This document shows, one piece after another, positions 16,863 through 25,759 of a stretch of DNA of 49,948 bases. Under the pieces are notes generated by a model that saw only the letters and a program-made list of their open reading frames with translations, made no database searches and had not been told where the DNA came from. A program made the position numbers and the translations under genes. Each line of letters begins with the position of its first letter. The first letter of the stretch is position 1. The stretch covers positions 1 to 49,948 of the forward strand of contig JAEWNN010000082.1 in the NCBI GenBank assembly GCA_023457035.1, given 5' to 3'. Source of the stretch: Verrucomicrobiota bacterium (GTDB lineage Bacteria; Verrucomicrobiota; Verrucomicrobiia; Opitutales; Opitutaceae).

Positions 16863-18803
16863 ATGAGCGCGTTCACCCCCGACGACAAAACCTCCAACGC
16901 GTTCGGCGCCGGCATGACCTTGGGCGCGTACCGCATCGAGAGCGAACTCGGCCGCGGCGGGATGGGGGTGGTCTACAAGGCCGTCCACACGGTGCTGAAC
17001 AAGCCGGTGGCGATCAAGGTGATGGGGGTGGCGTTCTCGGCCAACCAGCAGGCGATCGAGCGGCTGCTGGCCGAGGGCCGGGCGCTCGCGAAGCTCCAGC
17101 ATCCCAACGTCGTGTCGGTCACCGACTGCGGCGAGTTCAACGGCCTGCCCTATCTCGTGCTCGAATACCTCGAGGGAGGTACCGTCGAGACGCTCCTCCA
17201 ACAGAAGGGCGGGCGCCTCCCTCCCGCCGAGGTGAAGCGCATCCTCGAGGATCTGCTCGCCGGCCTGAAGGCGGCGCACGACGCCAACATCATCCACCGC
17301 GACATCAAGCCCTCGAACCTGCTCGTCGACAGCCAAGGTCGTATCCGGATTTCCGACTTCGGCCTCGCCCAGGCCTTCCAGGGCGGCGATGTGACGGTGG
17401 TCGACCGGACGATCTTCGCCTCGTCGCCCACGGTGACCAGTCTCCAGACCAGTGTCGGCAGCTCCTCCAACCCGGTCGGCGGCACGATCCAGTTCATGGC
17501 GCCGGAGCTGCACGGCATGTCCACCGGCGACGCCCGCAGCGACATTTTCGCGGTGGGCGTGATGACCTACTATCTGCTGACCGGCCGCAAACCGGCCGGG
17601 AAGTTCGCCGAGGCGTCGGCACTGGTGGCGGGACTCTCTCGCGACTGGGATCTCTTCATCGACAAGTGCATCGCGCAACAGGCCGACGACCGTTTCCAGA
17701 CCGCCGGCGAGGCGCTCGCGGCGGTGCAGCATCTCGGCCGGCCGCAGCGCAATCCGAAGTCGGCGCTACGCCTCGGGCTTGCGCTGGCGGCGGTGGTCGC
17801 GCTCGGGGTCGGCGGGTGGGTGTTTCTCCACCGTGGCGGCCCAGGCGGGGGTGGGGCGCCCAGCACGCCGATGATCGCAAGGGTCCGGTTCATCAACTTT
17901 GCCGATGGGGATGAGTTGCGGATCACTTGTGAGGGCTATGACCGCACGGTCCACGTCTTCGGGACCGCGCCCCGTATTGTGGATTTGCAGACCAAACCCA
18001 CACGGGTCCGGGCCATGCGTGGTGCGCGACCCCTCTTCGATCGCGAGTTCGATCTCGGGGAAGAAGCCCAATGGACCATCGATCTGGCGGCGGTGCTTGA
18101 TCCGAACCACGCGCCAGTCGGCACTCCTTCGGCGAAGGCCGCACCGGCCACGGTGACACCATCTCCGGTGCCACCCCAAAATCCGGCGCCGGCGACGACG
18201 CCCGAACGCATGGACGGTCGCTTGGACCTCCGACTGGAGGATGTGCCTCCGGGGACGGAGGTATGGGTTGACGGCGTGCTACGGCAGCGACTTGCGGACG
18301 GGGCGCGCCTTGAGCCGCTCGATCTGCCCGCCGGTACGCATCAGGTCGAGGTCCGCGGCCCCGGGCTACGGCCGGCGCGGGCCGATGTCGACATCACCGA
18401 GGCACAACTGACGACGACTCAGTTGAGGTTGGAGCGACTTTCCTACGACTTTGCGATGGAGGGCTTGCCCGCCGGCGCTACCGGCAAGATCGGGAGCGAA
18501 TCCTTCACCGTGCCGGCGACCGGAATCGTGAAGGTGAAGCTTCCACACGGCCGGCACGTGCTGACGATCGAGGCCCCGCTGCACGAACCCTACCGGGCGG
18601 AGTTGGAAGTGACCGGGAACCAGACCCTGACGCCGCCGCTGGCCTGGCGGACGAACGTCCGGGTGCCGCTGCCGGGTGGGCTTACGCTCGAGACGCGGTT
18701 GCTCGAACCGGGCGAATATGAAGTCGGTGCCCGCCGCGACGATCCCCTGCGGCAGCCGAGCGACTTGGACAACCGCCGTTTCCGTCTGGAGGCGCCCTGC
18801 TAG
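16863..18803 (+). CDS. Hanks-type Ser/Thr kinase with TM and PEGA-like repeats
   Basis: 646 aa to the TAG at 18801-18803. The kinase domain (about 20-290) has the glycine loop GRGGMG (30-35), Lys52 in VAIK, HRDIKPSN (145-152), DFG (165-167) and APE in 'FMAPELHG'. A membrane helix (301-322) follows. Outside it are PEGA-like repeats: 'LRLEDVPPGTEVWVDGVLRQ' plus 'LPAGTHQVEVRGPGLRPA', and two more degenerate copies. It is a transmembrane sensor kinase. FHA and PP2C genes downstream are natural partners. The frame continues after the TAG into an FGE-like domain (next entry), so the true product may be 829 aa. Confidence 0.9.
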   Translation: MSAFTPDDKTSNAFGAGMTLGAYRIESELGRGGMGVVYKAVHTVLNKPVAIKVMGVAFSANQQAIERLLAEGRALAKLQHPNVVSVTDCGEFNGLPYLVLEYLEGGTVETLLQQKGGRLPPAEVKRILEDLLAGLKAAHDANIIHRDIKPSNLLVDSQGRIRISDFGLAQAFQGGDVTVVDRTIFASSPTVTSLQTSVGSSSNPVGGTIQFMAPELHGMSTGDARSDIFAVGVMTYYLLTGRKPAGKFAEASALVAGLSRDWDLFIDKCIAQQADDRFQTAGEALAAVQHLGRPQRNPKSALRLGLALAAVVALGVGGWVFLHRGGPGGGGAPSTPMIARVRFINFADGDELRITCEGYDRTVHVFGTAPRIVDLQTKPTRVRAMRGARPLFDREFDLGEEAQWTIDLAAVLDPNHAPVGTPSAKAAPATVTPSPVPPQNPAPATTPERMDGRLDLRLEDVPPGTEVWVDGVLRQRLADGARLEPLDLPAGTHQVEVRGPGLRPARADVDITEAQLTTTQLRLERLSYDFAMEGLPAGATGKIGSESFTVPATGIVKVKLPHGRHVLTIEAPLHEPYRAELEVTGNQTLTPPLAWRTNVRVPLPGGLTLETRLLEPGEYEVGARRDDPLRQPSDLDNRRFRLEAPC

Positions 18804-19352
18804 CTCGCGCTCACCGAGCTGACGCAGCAGCAGTACGAGGCGATCCGCCAACTGGCGACGGCCGACGGCGAACCCGCGGCACGCTCGCTCGGCGCGGCCC
18901 TGCCCGTCGAGTCGGTCTCCGGCCGGGAGATTCTCGGCTCCCGCGGGTTGCTCGCGTTGTTCAACCACTGGCTGGCTGCGGAAGCTCCGGCTCTCGTGGC
19001 GGATCTGCCCAACGAATACGAGTGGGAGATCGCCTGCCGCGCCGGTGCGGCCGCTCCGGTGACGAGCCCGGGCGCTGGCGCCGCGACACCGGAGAGCGGC
19101 CTGGCGGATGTCACTGCCGGCCAACCCAACCCATGGGGGTTCCGCTGGATGCTCGGCAACGTCGCCGAGATGACCCGGCTTGCCCCGACGGAGGGCGCGG
19201 ATTCCGCTGGCACCGTGGTTCTGCGCGGCGGCCACTGGCAGAGCGGCCCGGCGGGCCTGCGGCCGCAATCGCGCATCGAAGTGGGCGACGACCTCCGCCG
19301 CCCGGCCACCGGCGTGCGGCTGGCCTTCCGGCTGCGAGAGGCCCGTCCCTAG
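18804..19352 (+). pseudogene. FGE/SUMF1-like domain separated from kinase by TAG
   Basis: Same frame as the kinase and open from the codon after TAG to a TAG at 19350-19352 (about 182 codons). It reads as a formylglycine-generating-enzyme-like domain: 'LALTELTQQQYEAIRQL', 'LPNEYEWEIACRAG', 'NPWGFRWMLGNVAEMTR', 'VLRGGHWQ', 'TGVRLAFRLRE'. In related domains the residue before 'LA.TE.TQ.QY' is often Trp or Tyr, so TGG to TAG is one possible origin. Without read-through this domain has no good start and would be lost. Kinase-FGE fusions are known in Verrucomicrobiota and Planctomycetes; FGE-like domains there are mostly of unknown, non-sulfatase function. Confidence 0.7.
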
Positions 19353-19439
19353 GCTCCGCCGTCGCCAACCCCGGAAGCGTTGCGTCCCTTTCCCCCTTTT
19401 CCCTACGGGAAATTCCAAAGTTCAACCTCAATACCTACT

Positions 19440-20030
19440 ATGAAGAGACTCCTATCCACCCTGTTGGTTTGTGCTGCTGCAATCACCGGTCTGCAGGCGC
19501 AGTCGGTTGATGACCTCGGCAAGATCAAGTTCACCGGCGTGAAATCGATGCGTATCGAGAGCAAGGGCGCCGAGCGTTATGCCTACTTCCAGCTCGAAGT
19601 GTCCAACGGCTCCTCCAACGACCTGACGATCGCGGATAGCCGCTATTCCATCACCTTCTTCGTTGAGAAGAAGAGCGCGACCAAGGGTGATGACGAGAAG
19701 AAGCCGATCGAGTGGGAGCAGCTCCCGACCCTCCACAACGCTCATCCCACCAAGGAGGTGCGTCTGCCGAAGGGCTCGATGATGAGCGACGGCAAGGGCG
19801 TGATCGAGATCGTCGCTTCGCTCGGCGAACGCAACGAGGAGACCACCGAGAACGTGATGATCCCGCTCTTCAACATCGCCGCCGGGGCGGAGCAGCGCCG
19901 GGTGCGCATCGTCCTCGATGGTGATCTCCGTTACGGCGTCAGCGCCGGAAACGCGACCGCCTTCCAGGATCGCAAGATCCGCTGGGAGCTGGAGACCAAG
20001 ACGATCGAACATCTGGTATTTGAGAAGTAA
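19440..20030 (+). CDS. Hypothetical secreted protein
   Basis: 196 aa with a signal peptide (MKRLLSTLLVCAAAITGLQAQ). The mature region is beta-rich: 'GAERYAYFQLEVSNGSSNDLTIADSRYSITFFVE' looks like an immunoglobulin-like or LEA-type sandwich, and 'VMIPLFNIAAGAEQRRVRIVLDGDLRYGV' continues it. It sits in the kinase/FHA block and ends at a clean terminator. No named family. Confidence 0.65.
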   Translation: MKRLLSTLLVCAAAITGLQAQSVDDLGKIKFTGVKSMRIESKGAERYAYFQLEVSNGSSNDLTIADSRYSITFFVEKKSATKGDDEKKPIEWEQLPTLHNAHPTKEVRLPKGSMMSDGKGVIEIVASLGERNEETTENVMIPLFNIAAGAEQRRVRIVLDGDLRYGVSAGNATAFQDRKIRWELETKTIEHLVFEK

Positions 20031-20057
20031 GGACTTCCTGCACCCTGATTCTTCCCG

Positions 20058-20087
20058 GGCCGGGAGCTATTCGGCTCCCGGCCTTTT
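20058..20087 (+). terminator. Rho-independent terminator
   Basis: Stem GGCCGGGAGC / GCTCCCGGCC (20058-20067, 20074-20083), loop TATTCG, then TTTT. It ends the secreted-protein gene 4 bases before the FHA-ABC start codon. Confidence 0.85.
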
Positions 20088-20090
20088 GCC

Positions 20091-22370
20091 ATGACTCCCC
20101 CTGTCTCCCCCGACAAAGTCCTGCGGACCTGGCGCCTCGGTCGCGGTCCGGACAACGATTTCGTCATCAACTTCGCCAGCGTCTCGGCCCATCACGCGGA
20201 GCTGGATGAACTGGAGGGGGGCGGCTTCCGCCTGCGCGATGTCGGCAGTCGCAACGGCACCTACCTCGGAGAGTCCGCCGAACGCATCACCGTAGCCGCG
20301 CTCCGCGGCGACGAGGTCCTGCGGTTCTCGCTCGGCTACAAGATCCCTTTCCCGCTGCTCCTGCAGCAGCTGCGCAGCGGCCGCGCCACCGCGGACATGG
20401 GCCAGCAGGTCACGATGGCGCGCGACGTTCTGCGCATCGGCCGCGCTCCCGACAACGATGTTCGCCTCGGCCAGCTGGCCGCGAGCCGCTACCACGCCGA
20501 GATCCGCCGCGCCGCCGACGGATCCCTCCGCCTCCGCGACCTCGGCTCGAAGCTCGGCACGCGCGTCGGCGGCCGGATCGTGCGCGACGAGGAGGTCGCG
20601 CTCGGGCGCGACGACGTCATTGAAATCTGCGGTCAGCGCATCTCGCTGGCGTTGCCCGAACGCGGCCCGGTGACCGGCCAGGCTGCCGGGCGCGTGGCGA
20701 CCGACCGCGCCGGCCACACGCTCCAGGTGGAGGGCCTCGCGCTCGCCCTCCCGGGCGGCCGCCGGCTGCTCGACGACATCAACTTCGTGGTCCTGCCCGG
20801 CGAACTCGTGGCCATCATGGGGCCGAGCGGTTGCGGCAAGTCCACGTTGCTCAACGTCTGCTGCGGCGAGTCCGCTCCCACTGGCGGCCGCGTGCTCTAC
20901 GACGGGGAGGATCTCTCGGCTTCGCCCGAGTCGATCCTGCCCTTCGTTGGCCACGTGCCGCAGGACGACCTGCTGCACCCCGACCTCACCGTCGAGGAGG
21001 TCCTGCGCGCGCATGCCCGCATCCGCCTCCCGGCCGACGTGCAGGCCGACGAGATCGAGACCAAGATCGCCGAGGTCTGCCGCAGCATCGGCCTGCTCGA
21101 CGAGGCCCGCGGCATCGATCTGCGCAAGCAGCTCATCGGTTCGACGGAGCGCAAGGGCCTCTCCGGCGGCCAGAAGAAGCGGGTGGGGCTGGCGATGGAG
21201 TTGCTCTCCGATCCGCGCATCATCTTCCTCGATGAGCCCACCTCGGGACTTTCGAGCCACGACACCCGGCAGGTGGTCGAGCTGCTCCGGCAGATCTCGG
21301 TCCGCCACGGTGTCGCGATCATCGTGACGATCCACCAGCCGGCACCGTCGGTGTATCGACTGTTCGATGCCGTGCTCTTCCTCAAGGCCGGGCAGATGGC
21401 GTTCTTCGGCCCTGCGTTTCCCGACGCAGTCCGGTTTTTCTGCCCGGATCGTCCCCCGGAGGAGGCCGGCCCCGATGCGGTCATGGAGGAGCTCGACCGG
21501 TTGCCGGCCGAGGCGCTCCGGAAACGCTACGAGGAGTCCGCCTATGCGGTCCGCAGCGCCCAGCGCCGCGCCGCCACCACCGCCCACACCGGCGGCGTCG
21601 CCGCCCTCGGCATGCAACGCCTCACTGCGATCCGGATCCAGGTGCTGGCCGTCCTCCAGCGCGACCTGCGGGCGAAATCCCGCGATCGCCAATCCCTCGC
21701 GGTGATGGCGGCGCAACCGCTCCTCATCGGCGTGCTCTTCGGCCAGTTGTTCATGAACGCCGACTCGGCCGAGCGGTGGACGGCGACCTTCCTGTGCGCC
21801 CTGATCTCGTTCTGGTTCGGGCTCAACATGGCCGCGCGCGAGATGGTCGCCGAACGCCCGCGCGTGCGCCGCGAGCGCCGCGGCGGGCTGTCGCCGCTGA
21901 GCTACGTTGTTGCCAAGGTGATCCTGCTCGGGCTGCTCACCCTCGCACAGGTCGTGCTCTTCCTCGGTCTGGCCAACCTCCAGATCCACACGGTCGAGTG
22001 GCCGCAGCCGACGGTGTTTCTGCTGGGGTGGTTGACGGCGTTCACCGGCGTGTGCGCCGGGCTGGTCACCAGCTCCATCGCGCGCACCGAGATCGGGGCC
22101 GTCGCCCTGGTCCCGCTCCAACTCATCCCGATGATCTTCCTCGGCGGGTTGTTGCTCAACTACCGACAGCGCCTCGCCGACCTGCCGCTGAGCCGTATCC
22201 TCGCCGACCTGTCGCCGTTGCGCTGGGCGTTCGAGGCGATCAGCACGGCGTGCCTGGGCGGCTCGGCCATGTTCTTCCCTCAACCCGGCGTGGCGCTGCC
22301 CTGCGCCGTGCTGGCTGCGATGTCGCTCGTCGGCCTCGGCCTTGCTTGGTCGCGGGTGCGCCGCTGGTGA
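20091..22370 (+). CDS. FHA-FHA-ABCG fusion transporter
   Basis: 759 aa. Two forkhead-associated domains (about 12-85 and 112-185), each with the GR-P-NDxxL/I, S/A-x-x-H-A-E and D-x-GS-x-x-GT pattern. An ABCG/White-type ATPase follows with Walker A GPSGCGKS (244-251), 'VPQDD', signature LSGGQKKR (357-364) and Walker B 'IIFLDEPTSGL' (378-387), then an ABC2 membrane domain with about six helices (530-755). FHA domains bind phosphothreonine, so transport is probably controlled by the nearby kinase and reversed by the PP2C gene that starts 10 bases downstream. The substrate is unknown. The start codon falls 3 bases past a terminator. Confidence 0.9.
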   Translation: MTPPVSPDKVLRTWRLGRGPDNDFVINFASVSAHHAELDELEGGGFRLRDVGSRNGTYLGESAERITVAALRGDEVLRFSLGYKIPFPLLLQQLRSGRATADMGQQVTMARDVLRIGRAPDNDVRLGQLAASRYHAEIRRAADGSLRLRDLGSKLGTRVGGRIVRDEEVALGRDDVIEICGQRISLALPERGPVTGQAAGRVATDRAGHTLQVEGLALALPGGRRLLDDINFVVLPGELVAIMGPSGCGKSTLLNVCCGESAPTGGRVLYDGEDLSASPESILPFVGHVPQDDLLHPDLTVEEVLRAHARIRLPADVQADEIETKIAEVCRSIGLLDEARGIDLRKQLIGSTERKGLSGGQKKRVGLAMELLSDPRIIFLDEPTSGLSSHDTRQVVELLRQISVRHGVAIIVTIHQPAPSVYRLFDAVLFLKAGQMAFFGPAFPDAVRFFCPDRPPEEAGPDAVMEELDRLPAEALRKRYEESAYAVRSAQRRAATTAHTGGVAALGMQRLTAIRIQVLAVLQRDLRAKSRDRQSLAVMAAQPLLIGVLFGQLFMNADSAERWTATFLCALISFWFGLNMAAREMVAERPRVRRERRGGLSPLSYVVAKVILLGLLTLAQVVLFLGLANLQIHTVEWPQPTVFLLGWLTAFTGVCAGLVTSSIARTEIGAVALVPLQLIPMIFLGGLLLNYRQRLADLPLSRILADLSPLRWAFEAISTACLGGSAMFFPQPGVALPCAVLAAMSLVGLGLAWSRVRRW

Positions 22371-22380
22371 ATTTTTCCGG

Positions 22381-23160
22381 ATGACGACCCCCCACAATCC
22401 CGACCGCCCCGGCGGCGGCGCCCCTTCCGGTCCAGCCTCCCCACCAACGGGGGCCGACCTGCGTATCTGCTTCACCGGTGGCAGCGATGTCGGCCGGCGG
22501 CGGACCGAGAATCAGGACCGCTGGCTGGTGCTCGACCACCTCTCGCTCGCCGCCGTGGCCGACGGGATGGGCGGGTTGTCGTTCGGCGACCAGGCGGCGC
22601 AACTGGCCATAGACGGGCTGCGCGCGCGGCTCGCCGCCGGACTGCCGGCGGACAGCGCGGTCTGGGGCGCCTGGTTCGATGAGATCAACGCCGAGGTGAG
22701 CGCGCTCGGGGCGCGGATCAGCCCGAACCGCGGCATCGGATCCACGCTGACCGTGGCGGCGGCGACCGGGGCATGCCTCCTGATCGCCCATGTCGGCGAC
22801 TCCGCGGTGTTTCGTTTCCGCGACGGGAAGCTCGAGCAGCTCAACGCCGAGCACACGCTGGCCGCGGCCATGCGGGCGCGGGGCGAGTCGCCGGTGCCGC
22901 CGTCCGCCTCGCATGCGCTCACGAGCTGCCTCGGCCTGCCGCGGTTGCCGCAGAAGCAGGTGCTCGAGACCGACCTGCGCCGTGGGGACCGCCTGCTGCT
23001 TTGCTCCGACGGGCTGACCAAGCCGGTCGCCGAGGCGACGATCGCCGCGACGCTCGCGGCGGCGGCCGCGCCGGAGCAGACCGTTCAGACACTGATCGCG
23101 TTGGCCAACCAGGCCGGCGGCCCGGACAACATCACGGTGGTGCTCGGCGTCGTGGAGTGA
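22381..23160 (+). CDS. PP2C-family Ser/Thr phosphatase
   Basis: 259 aa. Metal-binding motifs are in place: 'RRTENQDRW' (40-48), 'AVADGMGG' (58-65), 'GSTLTVAA', 'LIAHVGDSAVFRFRDG', 'LLLCSDGLTKPV' and the C-terminal 'GGPDNITVVL'. It is a soluble bacterial PP2C (Stp/PrpC type) with a 25-residue Pro/Gly-rich N-terminal tail. As the third element of the kinase-FHA-phosphatase block it would remove phosphates placed by the kinase. It converges on the BtrH-like gene, 27 bases apart. Confidence 0.9.
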   Translation: MTTPHNPDRPGGGAPSGPASPPTGADLRICFTGGSDVGRRRTENQDRWLVLDHLSLAAVADGMGGLSFGDQAAQLAIDGLRARLAAGLPADSAVWGAWFDEINAEVSALGARISPNRGIGSTLTVAAATGACLLIAHVGDSAVFRFRDGKLEQLNAEHTLAAAMRARGESPVPPSASHALTSCLGLPRLPQKQVLETDLRRGDRLLLCSDGLTKPVAEATIAATLAAAAAPEQTVQTLIALANQAGGPDNITVVLGVVE

Positions 23161-23187
23161 TGGAGATGGCGCGAAGCGGCGCGCGCT

Positions 23188-24207
23188 TCACACCGCGGCG
23201 CGGAGCTTCTTGAAGAGCGCGCGCTCGCGGCGGGCGAGGGCGGCGAGGGTGTCGGCGAGCAGGGCGGTGTCCATCGCGGCGCGGCCCTTGTTCATGCGGG
23301 CGGCGTGGAGCGCGAAGTCGCGCCAGCCGTCGCCGATGGCGGTGAGCTCGAGCGAGAGCTCGGTGAGGCGGTCGTTGCCGAGGATGGCGGCGGCCTCCTG
23401 GAGGAACGCCGCGTAGAGGTAGCGGAAGCCGGCGCCGCCGGTGCCGATCTCCTCCTGCATGCGCACGATGTGGCCGACGAAGCGTCGGCAGAACCCGAGG
23501 TCCTTCGCCACCGGGAGCCGGCGCACGCGGTGGGCGAGCAGATGGATGCCGCAGCAGCCGACGAACGGCAGCGGCACGTTGAGCATGAGGAAACAGTTCT
23601 TCTTGATCGCGCCCGGCAGCAACGGCGCGAGGTCGGGGCGGGGAACCGGGCCGTCGAAGTAGTAGATCAGGCCCTTCGGCGCGAGGGCGCCGCGGACGAA
23701 GCGCGCGCGGCTCAGGTCGCGGGCGGCGCAGCGGGTCGGGCCGTTGAAGACGGGGTCGGAGATGAGGTAGTCGTCGCCGTCCTTCCCGTACGCGATGAGG
23801 TTGTGCGCGTTGAAGTGGAAGCGCATGTTCTCCGGGAAGTACGGCAGGAAGAACACGGAGGACTGGAGGCCCACGAGGCGGCCCTGGTCGAGCAGCTCGT
23901 CGAGGCGGCGGCGGCCGTCGAGCGGCTCGCGGAAGGTCTCGAAGCGCAGCGGCAGCCGGAGCTGCTTCTTCAGGCCCTTGAGGATGAAGCGCGGCACCAT
24001 CCGGTAGGCGATCAGCGGCAGCTGGTTGATCTTCACCAGCGGGATGTAGGCGAACGAGAGCGACGCGCTCAGGCCGAACGCCATCGCCTCCGAGATCGGC
24101 AGCCCCTCGTGCTGCAGCAGCGAGGAGATGACGCCGCTCTCGCAGTGCGCGGACTGGCGGTGCTGGAAAACTTTCGGCGCGGCGGGTTCGGTCGGGACGG
24201 AAGGCAT
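23188..24207 (-). CDS. BtrH N-terminal-domain protein
   Basis: 339 aa. The N-terminus 'HRQSAHCESGVISSLLQHEGLPISEAMAFGLSASLSFAYIP' is the BtrH/C39-like cysteine-peptidase-fold signature with a candidate nucleophile Cys near residue 22 and the His of 'FHFNAHNLIAYG' later, followed by 'YLISDP'. The C-terminal part is a helical domain. BtrH transfers an acyl group from ACP in butirosin synthesis; relatives occur in flexirubin-type pigment clusters, so acyl transfer from a cluster ACP is plausible. Last gene of a minus-strand operon with DarA- and DarB-type genes; 8 bases separate it from the gene upstream. Confidence 0.75.
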   Translation of the reverse strand: MPSVPTEPAAPKVFQHRQSAHCESGVISSLLQHEGLPISEAMAFGLSASLSFAYIPLVKINQLPLIAYRMVPRFILKGLKKQLRLPLRFETFREPLDGRRRLDELLDQGRLVGLQSSVFFLPYFPENMRFHFNAHNLIAYGKDGDDYLISDPVFNGPTRCAARDLSRARFVRGALAPKGLIYYFDGPVPRPDLAPLLPGAIKKNCFLMLNVPLPFVGCCGIHLLAHRVRRLPVAKDLGFCRRFVGHIVRMQEEIGTGGAGFRYLYAAFLQEAAAILGNDRLTELSLELTAIGDGWRDFALHAARMNKGRAAMDTALLADTLAALARRERALFKKLRAAV

Positions 24208-24215
24208 CGGCGGAG

Positions 24216-24611
24216 TCAGTCGAGGGAGCGGAGCTGGTCGACGGTCAGGCCCAGCGTGTCGGCGTAGCGGGCGAGCAGGCGGGGGCTGAGCCGCGCGAAG
24301 ACGGCGGGGCGGAGGTGACGGCGCACGCGCCAGCGCCAGAGGCCGGCGGCGCTGGCGAGCGTCGGCACATCGAGCCGGACGCGGTACATGTGGTACTCGA
24401 GCGGACTGGACTCGCCGCGGCGACCGCGCTCGCGGGCCTCGGCGGCGAGCTTGGCGAACCACGCCACGGCCTCCTCGGTGACGGTGATCTCGGCCTCCAT
24501 GCCACCGGAGCGGGCGGTCTGGTAGCGGCCCGACTCGTCGACGACGTACATGACCTTGCGCACGCCGCCGAGGATGGGCGCGTCGCCTTCGGGGATTTCG
24601 TCGGGGCGCAT
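24216..24611 (-). CDS. Hypothetical protein, DarB-linked
   Basis: 131 aa, soluble, Arg-rich. Segments include 'VMYVVDESGRYQTARSGGMEAEITVTEEAVAWF' and a basic C-terminal half 'WRWRVRRHLRPAVFARLSPRLLARYADTLGLTV'. Its ATG shares one base with the TGA of the DarB-like gene (TGATG), so it is translationally coupled to it. No family recognised; the tight coupling suggests a helper or small partner of the KAS III enzyme. Confidence 0.65.
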   Translation of the reverse strand: MRPDEIPEGDAPILGGVRKVMYVVDESGRYQTARSGGMEAEITVTEEAVAWFAKLAAEARERGRRGESSPLEYHMYRVRLDVPTLASAAGLWRWRVRRHLRPAVFARLSPRLLARYADTLGLTVDQLRSLD

Positions 24612-25759
24612 CAGACGACGGTGAAGTGCAGATACGCGCTGGTGAAGCGGCCGGACTCGGGCACGAGGCAGAGCAGCCGCTGGCCGCGCTGGAGGCGGCC
24701 GCTGCGCAGGAGCTCGTCGAGCATGAGGAAGAACGAGGCGGAGCCGGTGTTGCCGCGGGTGGCGAGGTTGGTGAACCAGCGCTCGGCGGGGATCGGCAGG
24801 CCGATGCGCGCGAGGCCGGCGGCGATCGGCTGGCGGAAATACTCCGACGACATGTGCGGGAGGAACCAGTCGATCTCCTCGGCCTTCAGGCCGCGGCGGG
24901 CCTTGATCGCGCCGAGGGGCTTGTCGAGGCAGTACTCGATGATCTTCGCGTTGAGCAGCTTCACGTCCTGCTTGATCGCAAGGATGGATTGGCGGCCGAT
25001 CTCCTCGTGGCTGAACCGCGCCCAGCCGGTGAGGGAGCCGTCGGGATTCTTCTCCGCGCCGGCGTACATGCAGGCGGGCATCTCGTGCGCGTAGGAGGCG
25101 ATGTCGATCCAGTCGATGCGCAGGCTCGGGCCGGAGGTGGCGGGCTTGTCCTGCAAAAGAAGTGCGCCGGCCGCGTCGGAGAGCATCCAGCGCAGGAAGT
25201 CCTTCTCGAAGGCGAGCTCGGGGTGCGACTCCAGTTCTTCCGCACGCTGGGCGGTCTCGGCGGCGTAGCGGGTGCCGCGCAACGTGAGCGAGACGGCCTC
25301 GGAGCCGGTGGCGACGGCGTTGGGAAACTCGCCGGAGCGCACGGCCAGCCAGGCGTACTTGAGCGCGGTCGCGCCGGCGGCGCAGACCCCGGCGGTGGTG
25401 AGGACTTCGCAGGGCGCGCCGCCGAGTTCGCCGTGCACCATCACGCCGTGGCCGGGAAGGATCTGGTCGGGCACCGAGGTGCCGCAGGAGAGGCAGGCGA
25501 TGTCCTCGACGCGGAACCCGTCGCCTGCGAGGGCGCACACGGCGGCGGCGGTGAGGCTGGCGTTGGTGTAGCGGACTTCGCCCGTCTGCGGGTCGGTGAC
25601 GTAGTGGCGGGCCTTGATGCCGTTGCTGCGCAGGGTGATCTTGCGGGTGCGCGAGTGGCGTTCGCCGGCCTGGCCGAGCGCGGCCTCCATGTGGTCGTTG
25701 TCCACCGGGTCGAGCGGCAGAAACGCAGCGGTGCGGGTGATGAAAACGTCGCGGATCAT
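24611..25759 (-). CDS. KAS III-like ketosynthase, DarB type
   Basis: 382 aa, thiolase fold. Catalytic triad candidates are Cys126 in 'TTAGVCAAGATALKY', His302 in 'WFLPHMSSEYF' and Asn337 in 'RGNTGSAS'. The early 'SNGIKARHYV' and 'CGTSVPDQILPG' also fit 3-oxoacyl-ACP synthase III. Together with the DarA-type gene immediately upstream (stop and start overlap as TAATG), it matches the DarA/DarB pair that condenses two beta-oxoacyl chains into 2,5-dialkylcyclohexane-1,3-dione on the way to dialkylresorcinols. Product assignment is by family and neighbourhood. Confidence 0.85.
   Translation of the reverse strand: MIRDVFITRTAAFLPLDPVDNDHMEAALGQAGERHSRTRKITLRSNGIKARHYVTDPQTGEVRYTNASLTAAAVCALAGDGFRVEDIACLSCGTSVPDQILPGHGVMVHGELGGAPCEVLTTAGVCAAGATALKYAWLAVRSGEFPNAVATGSEAVSLTLRGTRYAAETAQRAEELESHPELAFEKDFLRWMLSDAAGALLLQDKPATSGPSLRIDWIDIASYAHEMPACMYAGAEKNPDGSLTGWARFSHEEIGRQSILAIKQDVKLLNAKIIEYCLDKPLGAIKARRGLKAEEIDWFLPHMSSEYFRQPIAAGLARIGLPIPAERWFTNLATRGNTGSASFFLMLDELLRSGRLQRGQRLLCLVPESGRFTSAYLHFTVV

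Noticed and set aside
16275..18803. Genome-wide reassignment of TAG as a sense codon
   Set aside because: Several intact genes in the window end with TAG, and no other long gene contains an in-frame TAG.
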